DNA of 64,000 bases from Sphingobacterium sp. SGR-19 (lineage in GTDB: Bacteria; Bacteroidota; Bacteroidia; Sphingobacteriales; Sphingobacteriaceae): contig NZ_JAAKGS010000002.1 of the NCBI RefSeq assembly GCF_011043555.1, positions 372,001 to 436,000 on the forward strand, in the 5' to 3' direction. Below, one piece after another: positions 19,209 to 28,678 of this stretch; the first letter of the stretch is position 1; every line of letters starts with the position of its first letter. A program made the position numbers and the translations under genes. The notes below the pieces were generated by a model. The model saw only the letters and a program-made list of their open reading frames with translations, was not told where the DNA came from and made no database searches.

Positions 19209-19212
19209 TTGC

Positions 19213-20646
19213 TTATTTTGCGATCAATTGGATCACGCTGGCATAAGTTAACGGAGTTTCAGAAGTTTCAACGACTAGTATACTCCTGTTTTTAGCCCAT
19301 TTTACTTTTCCTTTATAGCCTAAGATTTTTACATTTTTTACCTCAAAATTGTCTGGTATGGTGAACTGGAATGTTTTCGGTTGCTGATAATCTTTGTCTT
19401 CAGAAAGGTGAAATACATTTACCGTTTTATAATCTTTACTGCGCGTGTAATAATAATCTCCTTCATGGTAAGGAGCAACTGCACGGGTAGCATAAATAGC
19501 GGATTCATTAATAGTGACCCAAGAAGATAGCTCTTGTAAACGGTCATATGCCGCTTGATCAAAGTCGCCATTAGGTCCCGGAGCAATATTCAACAGATAG
19601 TTTCCGCCACGGGATATAATTTTGACCAATGTTTCTATGATTTTCTGGGTGGGTTTGTACTGGTCGTTCGGGACATAGGAAAATGAATTACCCATGGTGA
19701 TGCAGCTTTCCCACGGGATATCGAGCGGATGTTCTGGTATCGCCTGCTCTGGAGTGACGTAGTTTTCCCATTCGCCAGGCACCGTACGGTCGACAACGAT
19801 GATTCCCGGCTGGTTATTACGCGCCATATTTCCGATCTTATCCATGTCAATGTCTTGTTCCACTTTAATGGTGCGTTGCCATTCAACACTTTGATCTATT
19901 GTCTTGAATGGTCTTACCCATCCGCCATCTAACCAGAGTATATCAACTTTGCCATAATTAGACGTTAACTCGCTTATCTGGTTATAGGTGAATGTTTTGT
20001 ATTTCTCCCAGCGTTCGGGATACTTTAACGGGTCGTAGTTGACGTTACGGTCTTTTGGTGGGAAATAGGGCCACCAGTAAAATTCGGTGTGCCAGTCGGG
20101 CTTAGAAAAATAAGCGCCAATCTTAAAACCTTCATTTCTAAATGTGGAGAAGATTTCCTTGGTGACATCTGCTTTTGGGCTTGTGGAGAACGGTGTATTC
20201 GGCGACGTGATTTTGTAATCAGACTCTTTCGTGTCAAACATGGCAAAACCATCGTGATGTTTCGTCGTAAAGACGACGTATTTCATTCCAGCCGCTTTAG
20301 CCGCATCCGCCCATTTTCGAGGATTGAAATCAACTGGATTGAACGTTTTTTGTAAATTCTCATAATTCTTCACATATTCAAAATAGGTTTCCCCATGTTC
20401 GGGTTTACGCTGGGTCCAGCCCTCGTCTTCTGGACAAAGGCTCCAGCTTTCCACAATACCCCATTGGCTATAGGTCCCCCAATGCATAAAGAGACCAAAT
20501 TTCAAATCTTGCCAAGTTTTCAAGTTTTCAAGAACAGCGGGGTCGGTAGGCTTTTGGTAGCCTGCGGATACGTTGTGTTCCTGGGCTTGAGAAATAAAGA
20601 TTGCTCCAGAAAGTAAGATAGTATTGAAAAATATTTTCTTCATCAT
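19213..20646 (-). CDS. Alpha-L-fucosidase (GH29)
   Basis: A secreted fucosidase of about 477 residues and the last gene of the ROK-susC-susD-fucosidase transcript. The start is set at a pair of ATGs so that the protein opens with the signal peptide MMKKIFFNTILLSGAIFISQAQ. GH29 landmarks are FMHWGTYSQWG, TTKHHDGFAMFD and the nucleophile aspartate in ILWLDGGW (about residue 240), then GGNYLLNIAPGPNGD. Unlike the other GH29 protein in the locus it keeps the usual LDGG around the nucleophile and ends normally with a short beta domain. It probably removes fucose caps from the imported glycan in the periplasm. Confidence 0.94.
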   Translation of the reverse strand: MMKKIFFNTILLSGAIFISQAQEHNVSAGYQKPTDPAVLENLKTWQDLKFGLFMHWGTYSQWGIVESWSLCPEDEGWTQRKPEHGETYFEYVKNYENLQKTFNPVDFNPRKWADAAKAAGMKYVVFTTKHHDGFAMFDTKESDYKITSPNTPFSTSPKADVTKEIFSTFRNEGFKIGAYFSKPDWHTEFYWWPYFPPKDRNVNYDPLKYPERWEKYKTFTYNQISELTSNYGKVDILWLDGGWVRPFKTIDQSVEWQRTIKVEQDIDMDKIGNMARNNQPGIIVVDRTVPGEWENYVTPEQAIPEHPLDIPWESCITMGNSFSYVPNDQYKPTQKIIETLVKIISRGGNYLLNIAPGPNGDFDQAAYDRLQELSSWVTINESAIYATRAVAPYHEGDYYYTRSKDYKTVNVFHLSEDKDYQQPKTFQFTIPDNFEVKNVKILGYKGKVKWAKNRSILVVETSETPLTYASVIQLIAK

Positions 20647-20711
20647 TATTGTGTATATAGGTATAAAAGAAAAGCCACAAGGCAGTGGCTTTTCTAAAAG
20701 TCTATACAAAG

Positions 20712-22331
20712 TTATTTTACATCCCAGAATATCTTCGTATCGCGGGTATCTTTAGCTCGCACTTCCGAATAATGTGGATTGTACGCTGTTTCTACACTTG
20801 GATATACCAAGCGATTGGCAGGCGTTGAAAATCCTTGCAATTTACCTGTAGTAGGGAACGTCAATTGAGGGTATTTTGTCCGACGGTATTCCGACCATGC
20901 CTGTGGCGATTGAAGGAAACCAAAATGTGCCCATTTCTGCGTCCAGATTTTCGCTAATTTATCGGTAGCCGATCCCTCATAACGGACATGGGAATCTGCA
21001 ATAAATGCGTTTACAGCTGTTGCAGATGGATTCGGTTCTTTGGGATACTCCCGGGAGGTATTGGTATTATGTAAATAGTAGTAAAAGGTAACCGACTGTC
21101 TCAGTCCAGTTTCGTATGCCGTTTTCGCTTTATCTTCACTTCCCCAACGCTGCTCTGCTTCAGCTTTGAGATAGTTAACCTCTGAGGCTGTCATCAAAAT
21201 ACCAGGTAATTGTGCATTTAATAGAAAAGTAGTTGTATCCCAGGTAGAATACAGTCGCCAATCCCGGTCCTGTACGGCTTGTGTAGTCGTTACAGGCATA
21301 GCTTTATACTCTTTGTTGGGAATAAACTTGTTATCCACTAAGTCTCCAAATTTATCAAACAAAATTGGAATCCGCGGATCATTTGCTGGCAGCATGACCG
21401 TGTTCAAAAGATAGTCAGGAGCTGAATACTCTCTCCCTTCTGTTAATGCATTGTTCAATGTAAGCACGTTGTCGGTCAACTGATGAATCAAAACATCTGT
21501 ACTTGCAGGGCTATAGGTTGATGAATTATCTCCGTCGATAAGCGGATAATCTGTTGGATTATTCAACATCTCCATCACCTTTTGTTGTGCTGATGGCTCA
21601 TCGTAAAAGGACATACGCATCAAAAGGCGCATCTTCAACGAGTTTGCGAATCGTCGCCACCGATCAGTATCGCCTGTCAACATAATATCATAACTGCTAA
21701 ATGCTTGGGTAGCTTCAGCAGTTGAAAAGTACGCGGCTGCATCGGTCAAATCAGTAATAAAACTTTCGTATAGTTCAACCTGATTATCAAACTTCGCGTT
21801 GTTTATAACGTCATTTGTTTGCAAACTTCCCGCCTCTGAATAAGGGATATCTCCCCACATGTCCACCATTTGTGCAGCATGCCATATCAGCACAGTTTTT
21901 CCTGCCTGCATAAAACTATCATATTGCTCCATAGACGAGGCATCGTTTTCACGGTATGCTTTTTCCATGAGACGATAAAGGGCCATCGCGCCGTTAAGCG
22001 TAATATCTCTATCGTTGTCTCGGTTTGTATGGTAAAACTCTTTCCAGAAGGATCCCAAATATCCGTCGTTGTGTTGGTATGACGTATTGGAATTACTGAA
22101 GGTATTTGTTTGACTGAAAATCCCGGGCTGTTGTATCAAAAATGTCCGTACATTATAGTATTGTGGTTTCACTTTTTCATTATTCAACATTGATGCGAAA
22201 AATGCAGGAATGCTCGCCTGGTCTGTACGTTCCGGATCATTAAATTTTTCTTCAAGTTGTTTCTGGCAAGAAGAAAAAGCGATGCCTGTTATTAAGGCGA
22301 TTATTATATAATACTTCTTCATAATCTTCAA
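20712..22331 (-). CDS. SusD/RagB-family outer membrane lipoprotein
   Basis: The surface glycan-binding partner of a SusC transporter. The 539-residue protein has a lipoprotein signal ending AFSSC with the lipidated cysteine at residue 22 (the start may also be the ATG three codons in). The body matches the second SusD type, with NKVKPQYY-like LNNEKVKPQYYN, WHAAQMVDMWGDIPYSEAG and ASEVNYLKAEAEQRWG. It follows susC by 2 bases and precedes the GH29 gene by 65 bases in the same direction. Confidence 0.93.
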   Translation of the reverse strand: MKIMKKYYIIIALITGIAFSSCQKQLEEKFNDPERTDQASIPAFFASMLNNEKVKPQYYNVRTFLIQQPGIFSQTNTFSNSNTSYQHNDGYLGSFWKEFYHTNRDNDRDITLNGAMALYRLMEKAYRENDASSMEQYDSFMQAGKTVLIWHAAQMVDMWGDIPYSEAGSLQTNDVINNAKFDNQVELYESFITDLTDAAAYFSTAEATQAFSSYDIMLTGDTDRWRRFANSLKMRLLMRMSFYDEPSAQQKVMEMLNNPTDYPLIDGDNSSTYSPASTDVLIHQLTDNVLTLNNALTEGREYSAPDYLLNTVMLPANDPRIPILFDKFGDLVDNKFIPNKEYKAMPVTTTQAVQDRDWRLYSTWDTTTFLLNAQLPGILMTASEVNYLKAEAEQRWGSEDKAKTAYETGLRQSVTFYYYLHNTNTSREYPKEPNPSATAVNAFIADSHVRYEGSATDKLAKIWTQKWAHFGFLQSPQAWSEYRRTKYPQLTFPTTGKLQGFSTPANRLVYPSVETAYNPHYSEVRAKDTRDTKIFWDVK

Positions 22332-22333
22332 TA

Positions 22334-25300
22334 TTAAAAACTTGCGTGTAATGATAATCCAAAGCTTCTGGTAGCGGCTACGGAACCTTCATCGATTCCT
22401 TGTCTGTACCACATTCCTCCCACAGGAGCTTCCGGATCTAGATTTTCCAATGTCCTCCAGAAGTAGAATAAATTTCTTCCCACTACATTAATACGGAGAT
22501 TGCTTATTTTCATTCTTTCAGTAACGTTGTTTGGTACTCGATATCCCAAAGACAATTCCCGTAATTTGATATAACTATTATCAAAGATTGCGGCGTCCTT
22601 ACCGTTCAAGGCGTTTGCACCCCATTGATAGCTGTTGTTATAATATGCGCCGGCGGAGATAATCTTATCATTCGGCTCGCCGGTATTCTGATTAACACCT
22701 TCCAGCAAAACCCCATCGTCATACGTTTTCCCATTTTCTTCATAAGTTAATCCGCCATTTGCTGCATCGCGGTATTTCATGGTACTTTCAAACTGCCCAG
22801 TCCCTATGCCGTACTTCAATGGTGTCGAAATCATCTGTCCGCCAAAGCGGAAGTCGGTCATGACATCAAGCGAGAAATTTTTATAGCTAAAACTATTCGA
22901 GAAACCTCCCACTACCTTCGGAAGTATATTCCCAGCTTTGACATATTGTGAATTATCTATCACATAATAGCCATCATCACTAATGACAAAATTGCCGTTA
23001 GCGTCTTTCATGCGATCATAGATGTAAACATTGCCCAATGTCTCGCCTGCTTGTGCAACGAGCTTTATACCGTTCGCTTCTGCATTATAGAAGTTCAACT
23101 CATCTAATCCTTCTGTCAACGACTCCAACCGTGATCTATTGAACGCAAAGTTGACGCGGGTATTCCATCGAAAGTTTCCATCTATCGGCGTCCCATCCAA
23201 AGCTAATTCGAAACCATAATTACGTAATTCTCCAACGTTCATAATCTGTCTGGCAGCCCCATTGGAAGCAGCGACATCTAACTGCAAAATAACGTCTTTA
23301 ATCAAGTTGTTATAATAACTTGCGTCGACACCCAATCTTCCATTAAAGAATCGCGATTCCAAACCAAACTCCGCTTCATGCTTCATTTCGGGCTTCAACT
23401 CCAAATTGCCATAACTTTCTCCAATGGAAAGCGCAGGTAGCGAACCATTAATTGATTGTAATGATTTTTGCGTATAAAGAACATTTGCCTCATAAAACGG
23501 AGGAGCGTTCCCCACAACACCATAAGATGCGCGGAGTTTACCGAAATCCCAAAATGCAGGTTTATTATCCCATAGTTCCGTAAATATAAAACTCGTGTTT
23601 ACCGACGGGTAAAAATAGTTGTTATTCTTAGGAGGCAAGGACGAAGCATATTCTTGGCGTGCTGTACCTTCTAAATACAAGAGGTTTTTATAACTTAGAT
23701 TTAAAATTCCTAGAAAACCATATTTCAACAATTCTTTACGTGAGGCGTTGGTGGTTAATGGGCTAAACGAGTTATTTAAGGAAAACCAGTTTTCACTCAC
23801 CAGGCCTTGGTATGTACTGGACCATTGATCACGGAACATTTCTTGACGGCCTGTAAACCCCCCGCTCACACTAAAATCGAAATCGTTGCCTAATTTATCT
23901 TCATAACTTACAAGGGCATCGCCATAAAGAATGTTGTAAACGCCTTTATCCACGCGAAATCCACCCGTACTCACGGCCTCGTTAAATTCAACGGGATACT
24001 CGCTGTGTTCTCTATTCTCTATATTTATCACAGATAAGTCGTTTCCCAAGCGCCCTTTAAACTTCAGGTTACCAACGATATCCCAATTTAACGCTGCACT
24101 GGTGATAAACCGATTCTCTGTTTCTATATTTCGATTTTTTAATGTACTCCAGAAAAAGTTCAATAAATCTGGGCGCATATTGTATACGAATGCTTCATCT
24201 GGATTTCTCTCCGTCCGATCGTAAGGTACCCATTTGAAGCCTTCACTTGTCTGATATTTATTCAACATGGCTGATACGTCTTCAGCACGACTAAAGAAAC
24301 CGTCATAACCTGCTAGTACCCTATTCATCATAAATGGCCGATTAATTGTTTTGGTATTGACGTAGTTAACGATAATATCCGTATTTAACTTTTCATGAAG
24401 TTTCACATTGCTGTTGAGATTAAAGGTGTTTTTTTGCAAATTGGAACCACGTTGAATACCATTATAGTCCAGTCGCGTATAGGACAATCGGTAGTTAATA
24501 TTGTCTGTTTGATTGGAAATGGACAAGTTTGCATTGGAACTATGTCCGCTTCTAAAGATATCTTTGTAATTGTCCGGGTAGGCGACGAAAGGACGAATGG
24601 AGCCATCCCACCAGATTACTTCCTGTCCTTCCATTTTTGGCCCAAAGTTGGAGTATGCTCTGAAGTTTGGACGATATCCCGAAGGTGAATTGCTATCTGG
24701 TATCCAACCATCCTCTGTTGCTCCGACAGCAAGGTTAGTCTCTCTGTCGTATCCGGGACCGTAAATGTTCTGGAATTTTGGTGTAAACGCTGCGTTTTCA
24801 ATTGTTCCTGTATAGTTAAAGTCGATGCCTAAGCCTCTGTCCCGGTTCCCTTTCTTTGTAGTTATCACAATCGCTCCGTTAGCGGCATCCGATCCATATA
24901 GGGCTGTCGCGCTAGCTCCTTTTAGTACCGTTAGGTTTTCAATATCTGACGGATTAATATCCAATACACCATTTCCACGAATACGTTGGTCACTCCAGTA
25001 CCCGTCATTATTCGAGCCTTGAGTACCGTTTTGATTATCATTTCTAATAATGACGCCATCCACGACATATAAAGGTTGGGAACCATAGCTGATCGAGTTG
25101 ATGCCCCGTATCTGTACATTTACGGCGCTAGACGCACCACCAGGGGCTGTTGTAATTTTAACCCCCGCTGCTTTACCATACATCGCCGACGCAAAGTTGG
25201 TCGCTCCAGCTTGTGTAATTTCTTCCGCAGAGATTGTACTTGCGGCATATCCCAAAGCGCGTTGTTCTCTTTTTATGCCGAAAGAAGTAACAACCACTTC

Positions 25301-25606
25301 ATCTATAGCCGTAGCGTCTTTCTCTAGCGTAATGTCGTGCTTAGGGCCTGAAATCGTTACTTCTTTGGTGATGTAGCCGATCGCCGAGAATCTTAATTTG
25401 GAACCATTGGCCGCCCGGACAGTATAACTGCCTTCCGTATCGGTTTGTGCCCCTTCCGTAGTCCCCACGACCGCCACCGTAACACCGGCGAGTGCCCCGT
25501 TTGCATCCGTTACTCTCCCCGTAACGGTCTGCTGTGCAAATAACGTCGTTACGCTAAGTAGCGTAATCAGCGCTAAACTGCAGCATTGTCTGTAAAGTTT
25601 GCTCAT
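22334..25606 (-). CDS. SusC/RagA-family TonB-dependent transporter
   Basis: An outer-membrane transporter of 1090 residues that imports oligosaccharides with its SusD lid, powered by TonB. In order there are a signal peptide (to about 24), a carboxypeptidase-regulatory-like domain (about 27-100), the SusC hallmark IDEVVVTSFGIKREQRALGY, a plug (about 120-240, with GINSISYGSQPLYVVDGV) and a 22-strand barrel that ends in a terminal phenylalanine (LSLHASF). Its start codon overlaps the stop of the ROK regulator gene as ATGA, so translation of the two is coupled. Confidence 0.95.
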   Translation of the reverse strand: MSKLYRQCCSLALITLLSVTTLFAQQTVTGRVTDANGALAGVTVAVVGTTEGAQTDTEGSYTVRAANGSKLRFSAIGYITKEVTISGPKHDITLEKDATAIDEVVVTSFGIKREQRALGYAASTISAEEITQAGATNFASAMYGKAAGVKITTAPGGASSAVNVQIRGINSISYGSQPLYVVDGVIIRNDNQNGTQGSNNDGYWSDQRIRGNGVLDINPSDIENLTVLKGASATALYGSDAANGAIVITTKKGNRDRGLGIDFNYTGTIENAAFTPKFQNIYGPGYDRETNLAVGATEDGWIPDSNSPSGYRPNFRAYSNFGPKMEGQEVIWWDGSIRPFVAYPDNYKDIFRSGHSSNANLSISNQTDNINYRLSYTRLDYNGIQRGSNLQKNTFNLNSNVKLHEKLNTDIIVNYVNTKTINRPFMMNRVLAGYDGFFSRAEDVSAMLNKYQTSEGFKWVPYDRTERNPDEAFVYNMRPDLLNFFWSTLKNRNIETENRFITSAALNWDIVGNLKFKGRLGNDLSVINIENREHSEYPVEFNEAVSTGGFRVDKGVYNILYGDALVSYEDKLGNDFDFSVSGGFTGRQEMFRDQWSSTYQGLVSENWFSLNNSFSPLTTNASRKELLKYGFLGILNLSYKNLLYLEGTARQEYASSLPPKNNNYFYPSVNTSFIFTELWDNKPAFWDFGKLRASYGVVGNAPPFYEANVLYTQKSLQSINGSLPALSIGESYGNLELKPEMKHEAEFGLESRFFNGRLGVDASYYNNLIKDVILQLDVAASNGAARQIMNVGELRNYGFELALDGTPIDGNFRWNTRVNFAFNRSRLESLTEGLDELNFYNAEANGIKLVAQAGETLGNVYIYDRMKDANGNFVISDDGYYVIDNSQYVKAGNILPKVVGGFSNSFSYKNFSLDVMTDFRFGGQMISTPLKYGIGTGQFESTMKYRDAANGGLTYEENGKTYDDGVLLEGVNQNTGEPNDKIISAGAYYNNSYQWGANALNGKDAAIFDNSYIKLRELSLGYRVPNNVTERMKISNLRINVVGRNLFYFWRTLENLDPEAPVGGMWYRQGIDEGSVAATRSFGLSLHASF

Positions 25607-26799
25607 AGTTTTGCTTTAGTTAATTGTTTATGTTGTGTGTTGTCCCACCGCATGCGCTGCACTGCTATGCAGGCCGATGCAAGCAATTGGACGTCGTTAA
25701 TTTCCGATATCTGTATGGTCGTGCATTTTGCCAAGCGCGGTATGCAGTATTCTTGTATGGAAGACTGGATTTGTGGCAATAATACATCGCCAAACATGGC
25801 GCCCTTTCCGCTGATCACGATGGTTTCTGGGTTTAGAATATGAATAAGCGTTGCTATCCCTTTCCCCAGCATGTATGCTATTCTTCTGATAGCAATAATA
25901 GTTACTTGGTCCCCCTTTATGTAAGCTTCACGAACATCTTCTAAGGTAAGGTTACGGCGCTCGTTATATATTTTTTCAAGTGAAGAACGCTGTCCGTCTT
26001 CTATGGCCTCTATGATGTATTCAATGGCACATAATAAAGAGGCTGCTACCTCCAGACAACCCTTTTTACCGCACGAACAAAGCTTGTCTTCATCAGCTAA
26101 AGGTATATGACTGAATTCACCAGCGAACCCGCTGTGTCCCTTAAAGAGCTTGCCATCGACGATCATACCCAGCCCAACGCCCCAATTTAAATTCACAACC
26201 AGGGCATTTTCAGCTTCTTTTATTAAGCCAAAATTCTTTTCGGCAATCGCAATGCTGGCCGAATCGTTTTCAAGATAAGTAGGGATTCCAAAGTGTGACT
26301 GAATATTTTCCCTGAGGTTATACAGTGGAGACTTTGATGGAAAAGAACTGTTAATACCTTTTTTTGAATCCACGAAACCCGGCATGGTAATGCCAATGCT
26401 TAAGACTTTATTTTTGGGGAATTCAGAAACGGCGGTGGTTAAGGAATCAACTATTTTGGTATACGTATCTGGATCATCCCATAGATGGCTCGTTACTTTC
26501 TTAATGGGCAGAAGTTGCTGGTTAGCGAGATTAACGACAGTGATGTTCGTGGCGTACTGATCCATCGCTACAACAACAATACACCCCTGTTTATCGGCGT
26601 TCAAAATAAAATGCATCGCACGTCGTCCGCCGGTGGAGGCTCGAAGTCCGCAACTTACTATCAACTCATCTTCAATAAGTTCATTGATTGCTTTTGTAAT
26701 AAGTGGAATACTCTTTCCGGTCCAATCGCTCAATTCTGCAATGGACTGATTCGGAGAAAAATATAATGCCCGTAAAATCGCAAGTTTTAGGCTATTCAT
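25603..26799 (-). CDS. ROK-family transcriptional regulator
   Basis: A 398-residue repressor-type ROK protein. Residues 1-70 form a winged helix (LKLAILRALYFSPNQSIAEL, then ITKAINELIEDELIV and a wing at ASTGGRRAMHF). Residues 75-398 form the ROK sugar-binding/kinase fold with LENDSASIA (N178, D179) and the zinc-binding signature GEFSHIPL and CSCGKKGCLE (H231, C241, C243, C248). Keeping the zinc site and the helix-turn-helix fits a sugar-responsive regulator of the NagC/Mlc kind rather than a pure kinase. It is the first gene of the susC-susD-GH29 operon, so it probably controls its own operon and perhaps the divergent NagX-like gene. Confidence 0.92.
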   Translation of the reverse strand: MNSLKLAILRALYFSPNQSIAELSDWTGKSIPLITKAINELIEDELIVSCGLRASTGGRRAMHFILNADKQGCIVVVAMDQYATNITVVNLANQQLLPIKKVTSHLWDDPDTYTKIVDSLTTAVSEFPKNKVLSIGITMPGFVDSKKGINSSFPSKSPLYNLRENIQSHFGIPTYLENDSASIAIAEKNFGLIKEAENALVVNLNWGVGLGMIVDGKLFKGHSGFAGEFSHIPLADEDKLCSCGKKGCLEVAASLLCAIEYIIEAIEDGQRSSLEKIYNERRNLTLEDVREAYIKGDQVTIIAIRRIAYMLGKGIATLIHILNPETIVISGKGAMFGDVLLPQIQSSIQEYCIPRLAKCTTIQISEINDVQLLASACIAVQRMRWDNTQHKQLTKAKL

Positions 26800-26848
26800 G
26801 GTCTCATAACTATTATGTCGGCTTTTTAACTTAATTATTTATTAATCG

Positions 26849-26880
26849 TAAATATATAGGTATTTAATATTAAAATCAAA
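26849..26880 (-). promoter_or_regulatory. Possible promoter of the ROK-susCD-fucosidase operon
   Basis: On the minus strand TTTG (26880-26877) is followed 20 bases later by TATATTTA (26856-26849), one base off the -7 consensus TAnnTTTG. It ends 50 bases before the ROK start. The surrounding 218-base divergent gap to the NagX-like gene is very AT-rich and I found no clear operator palindrome in it. Confidence 0.4.
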
Positions 26881-27017
26881 ATACTTTTTAAATATTTTTT
26901 TAAGTATGTGTTTTAAGCTTGTTTTTTACATAAACATTTGCTGTATTGTAACAAAGTTGTGGTCAGATAAGAGGATATTTGGCTTATTTCATAGCTTAGC
27001 TTTCATATAAAATCTAA

Positions 27018-28238
27018 ATGTTGATGACAAAACAACGTTATTATTCCCTTGATGTATTCAGAGGAGCGACCGTGGCCCTCATGATTTTGGTCAATAACCC
27101 TGGAACTTGGGCTCACATGTTCGCACCTTTAAAGCATGCGGCTTGGCATGGTTGTACGCCCACGGATTTGGTGTTTCCATTCTTTTTATTTGCTGTTGGA
27201 AATGCGATGGCGTTTGTGATTCCCAGATTACAAGATGCGGGACAGACCGTATTTTGGCGGAAAGTGATAAAAAGAACGTTATTGATTTTTGCCATAGGCC
27301 TATTTTTAAACTGGTGGCCATTTGTGCAATGGGTAGGGGATGATCTGCGGTTCCGGGAGTGGGTAGATTCAGGTAATGAGCAGCGTGGTGTCCGTATATT
27401 CGGTGTTTTGCAACGTATCGCCGTGTCTTATTTTTTTGCGTCTATGTTGGTTTATTTTTTTAAACCAAAAAGTTTAGTTTACCTATCCGCTTTGATATTG
27501 TTGGGTTATTGGGGGCTTTGTGCATTTCTAGGAGAGGGAGATCCATATTCGCTGGAAGGATGGTTTGGGACGGCTATCGACAAGCAAGTATTGGGTGTTG
27601 CCCATATGTACAAGGGGGAAGGAGTGCCGTTTGATCCCGAGGGCCTAGTAAGCACTATTCCTGCTATCGTGCAAGTGGTTTTTGGTTATTTGGCGGGAGC
27701 GTTTATTCGAAAACAGGGGCAAGTCGATTGGCTGTGGGCGAAAGTACCTAAGACAACAGAGGCTCATTTCAAGTTGTTGGCTGGATTTATGGTGACGGGA
27801 TTTATTCTTTTGGTATTGGGTTGGTGTTGGTCCCTAGGCTTCCCTATTAATAAGAAGATATGGACGAGTCCTTATGTACTTTATACGACGGGGTTGGGCA
27901 TCCTTTCCTTAGGTGTCATGATTTGGTTTATTGAAGTACAGAACATTAAGAATGCTTTGACTAGATTTTTTGATGTATTTGGAAAAAACCCGCTCTTTAT
28001 TTTTGTGCTTAGCGGCTTGTTGCCGCGGTTTTTAGGGTTGTTTCGGATTTCTGACGGTGTTTCTGCAGAAGGCGTACCACAGTATTTAACGGCTTTGTCC
28101 TGGTTTTACAAATATGTTTGTGCGGAAATTCCAGGGCCGCCAGAATTAGGATCATTTGTTTATTCTCTTTGTTTTTTGGGAGTCATGTGGGGAATCTGCT
28201 ACATCTTAGATAAGAAAAAAATATACATTAAGGTGTAA
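27018..28238 (+). CDS. NagX-like multi-pass membrane protein (DUF5009 / HGSNAT-like acyltransferase)
   Basis: A 406-residue inner-membrane protein with about ten hydrophobic helices. The opening YYSLDVFRGATVALMILVNNPG, then HAAWHGCTPTDLVFPFFLF, is the signature of the heparan-alpha-glucosaminide N-acetyltransferase-like family; the histidine near WHGCT is the conserved active-site histidine of that group. In Bacteroidota such proteins (NagX) sit in amino-sugar and glycan loci and are thought to handle N-acetylglucosamine or related sugars at the membrane. The start may be 27018 or the ATG two codons later. It is divergent from the ROK operon, which supports a shared role. Confidence 0.88.
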   Translation: MLMTKQRYYSLDVFRGATVALMILVNNPGTWAHMFAPLKHAAWHGCTPTDLVFPFFLFAVGNAMAFVIPRLQDAGQTVFWRKVIKRTLLIFAIGLFLNWWPFVQWVGDDLRFREWVDSGNEQRGVRIFGVLQRIAVSYFFASMLVYFFKPKSLVYLSALILLGYWGLCAFLGEGDPYSLEGWFGTAIDKQVLGVAHMYKGEGVPFDPEGLVSTIPAIVQVVFGYLAGAFIRKQGQVDWLWAKVPKTTEAHFKLLAGFMVTGFILLVLGWCWSLGFPINKKIWTSPYVLYTTGLGILSLGVMIWFIEVQNIKNALTRFFDVFGKNPLFIFVLSGLLPRFLGLFRISDGVSAEGVPQYLTALSWFYKYVCAEIPGPPELGSFVYSLCFLGVMWGICYILDKKKIYIKV

Positions 28239-28243
28239 TGGGT

Positions 28244-28275
28244 TTTGAGTTTTCCCTTTTTAATTTCTATCTTTG
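28244..28275 (+). promoter_or_regulatory. Promoter of rpsO
   Basis: TTTG at 28244-28247 and TATCTTTG at 28268-28275 with a 20-base spacer fit the Bacteroidota -33/-7 consensus. The rpsO start codon is 44 bases downstream. Confidence 0.6.
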
Positions 28276-28319
28276 CAGCCGTTTAATAGTTTTTTTAACG
28301 CTTTAATATTATTCAAGAA

Positions 28320-28601
28320 ATGTATTTAAGTAAAGAGTACAAAGCTGATATCTTCGCAGAATTTGCGGGCTCAGCAACAAACACTGGTTCTACAGAAGGC
28401 CAAGTAGCTTTATTCACTAAAAGAATTGCTCATTTAACGGAGCATTTGAAAAAAAACAGAAAAGATTTTAACACACAACGTTCCCTACAGTTATTAGTAG
28501 GTAAGCGTCGTTCATTATTAGCTTATCTGCACAAAAAAGATATCGAACGCTACCGTGCTATTATCAAAGCATTGAGCTTGCGTGATATCATCAAAAAGTA
28601 A
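28320..28601 (+). CDS. rpsO: 30S ribosomal protein S15
   Basis: A primary 16S rRNA-binding protein of the small subunit platform, 93 residues. The family core is clear: TGSTEGQVALFTKRIAHLTEHL, then HKKDFNTQRSL-like RKDFNTQRSLQLLVGKRRSLLAYL and RYRAIIKALSLRD. Its own promoter and terminator flank it. The pnp gene follows 364 bases later, the same neighbour as in many bacteria, but here a structured repeat separates the two. Confidence 0.98.
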   Translation: MYLSKEYKADIFAEFAGSATNTGSTEGQVALFTKRIAHLTEHLKKNRKDFNTQRSLQLLVGKRRSLLAYLHKKDIERYRAIIKALSLRDIIKK

Positions 28602-28622
28602 GCTTTTAGGAAATTAAAGAAA

Positions 28623-28652
28623 AGCCGTTTGCGATTGCGAACGGCTTTTTTT
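28623..28652 (+). terminator. Rho-independent terminator of rpsO
   Basis: AGCCGTTTGC pairs with GCGAACGGCT over 10 base pairs (one G-T) with the loop GATT, followed by seven T residues. It lies 21 bases after the rpsO stop. Confidence 0.9.
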
Positions 28653-28678
28653 ATTAAAATTATAAAAAGTTTTTTTCT

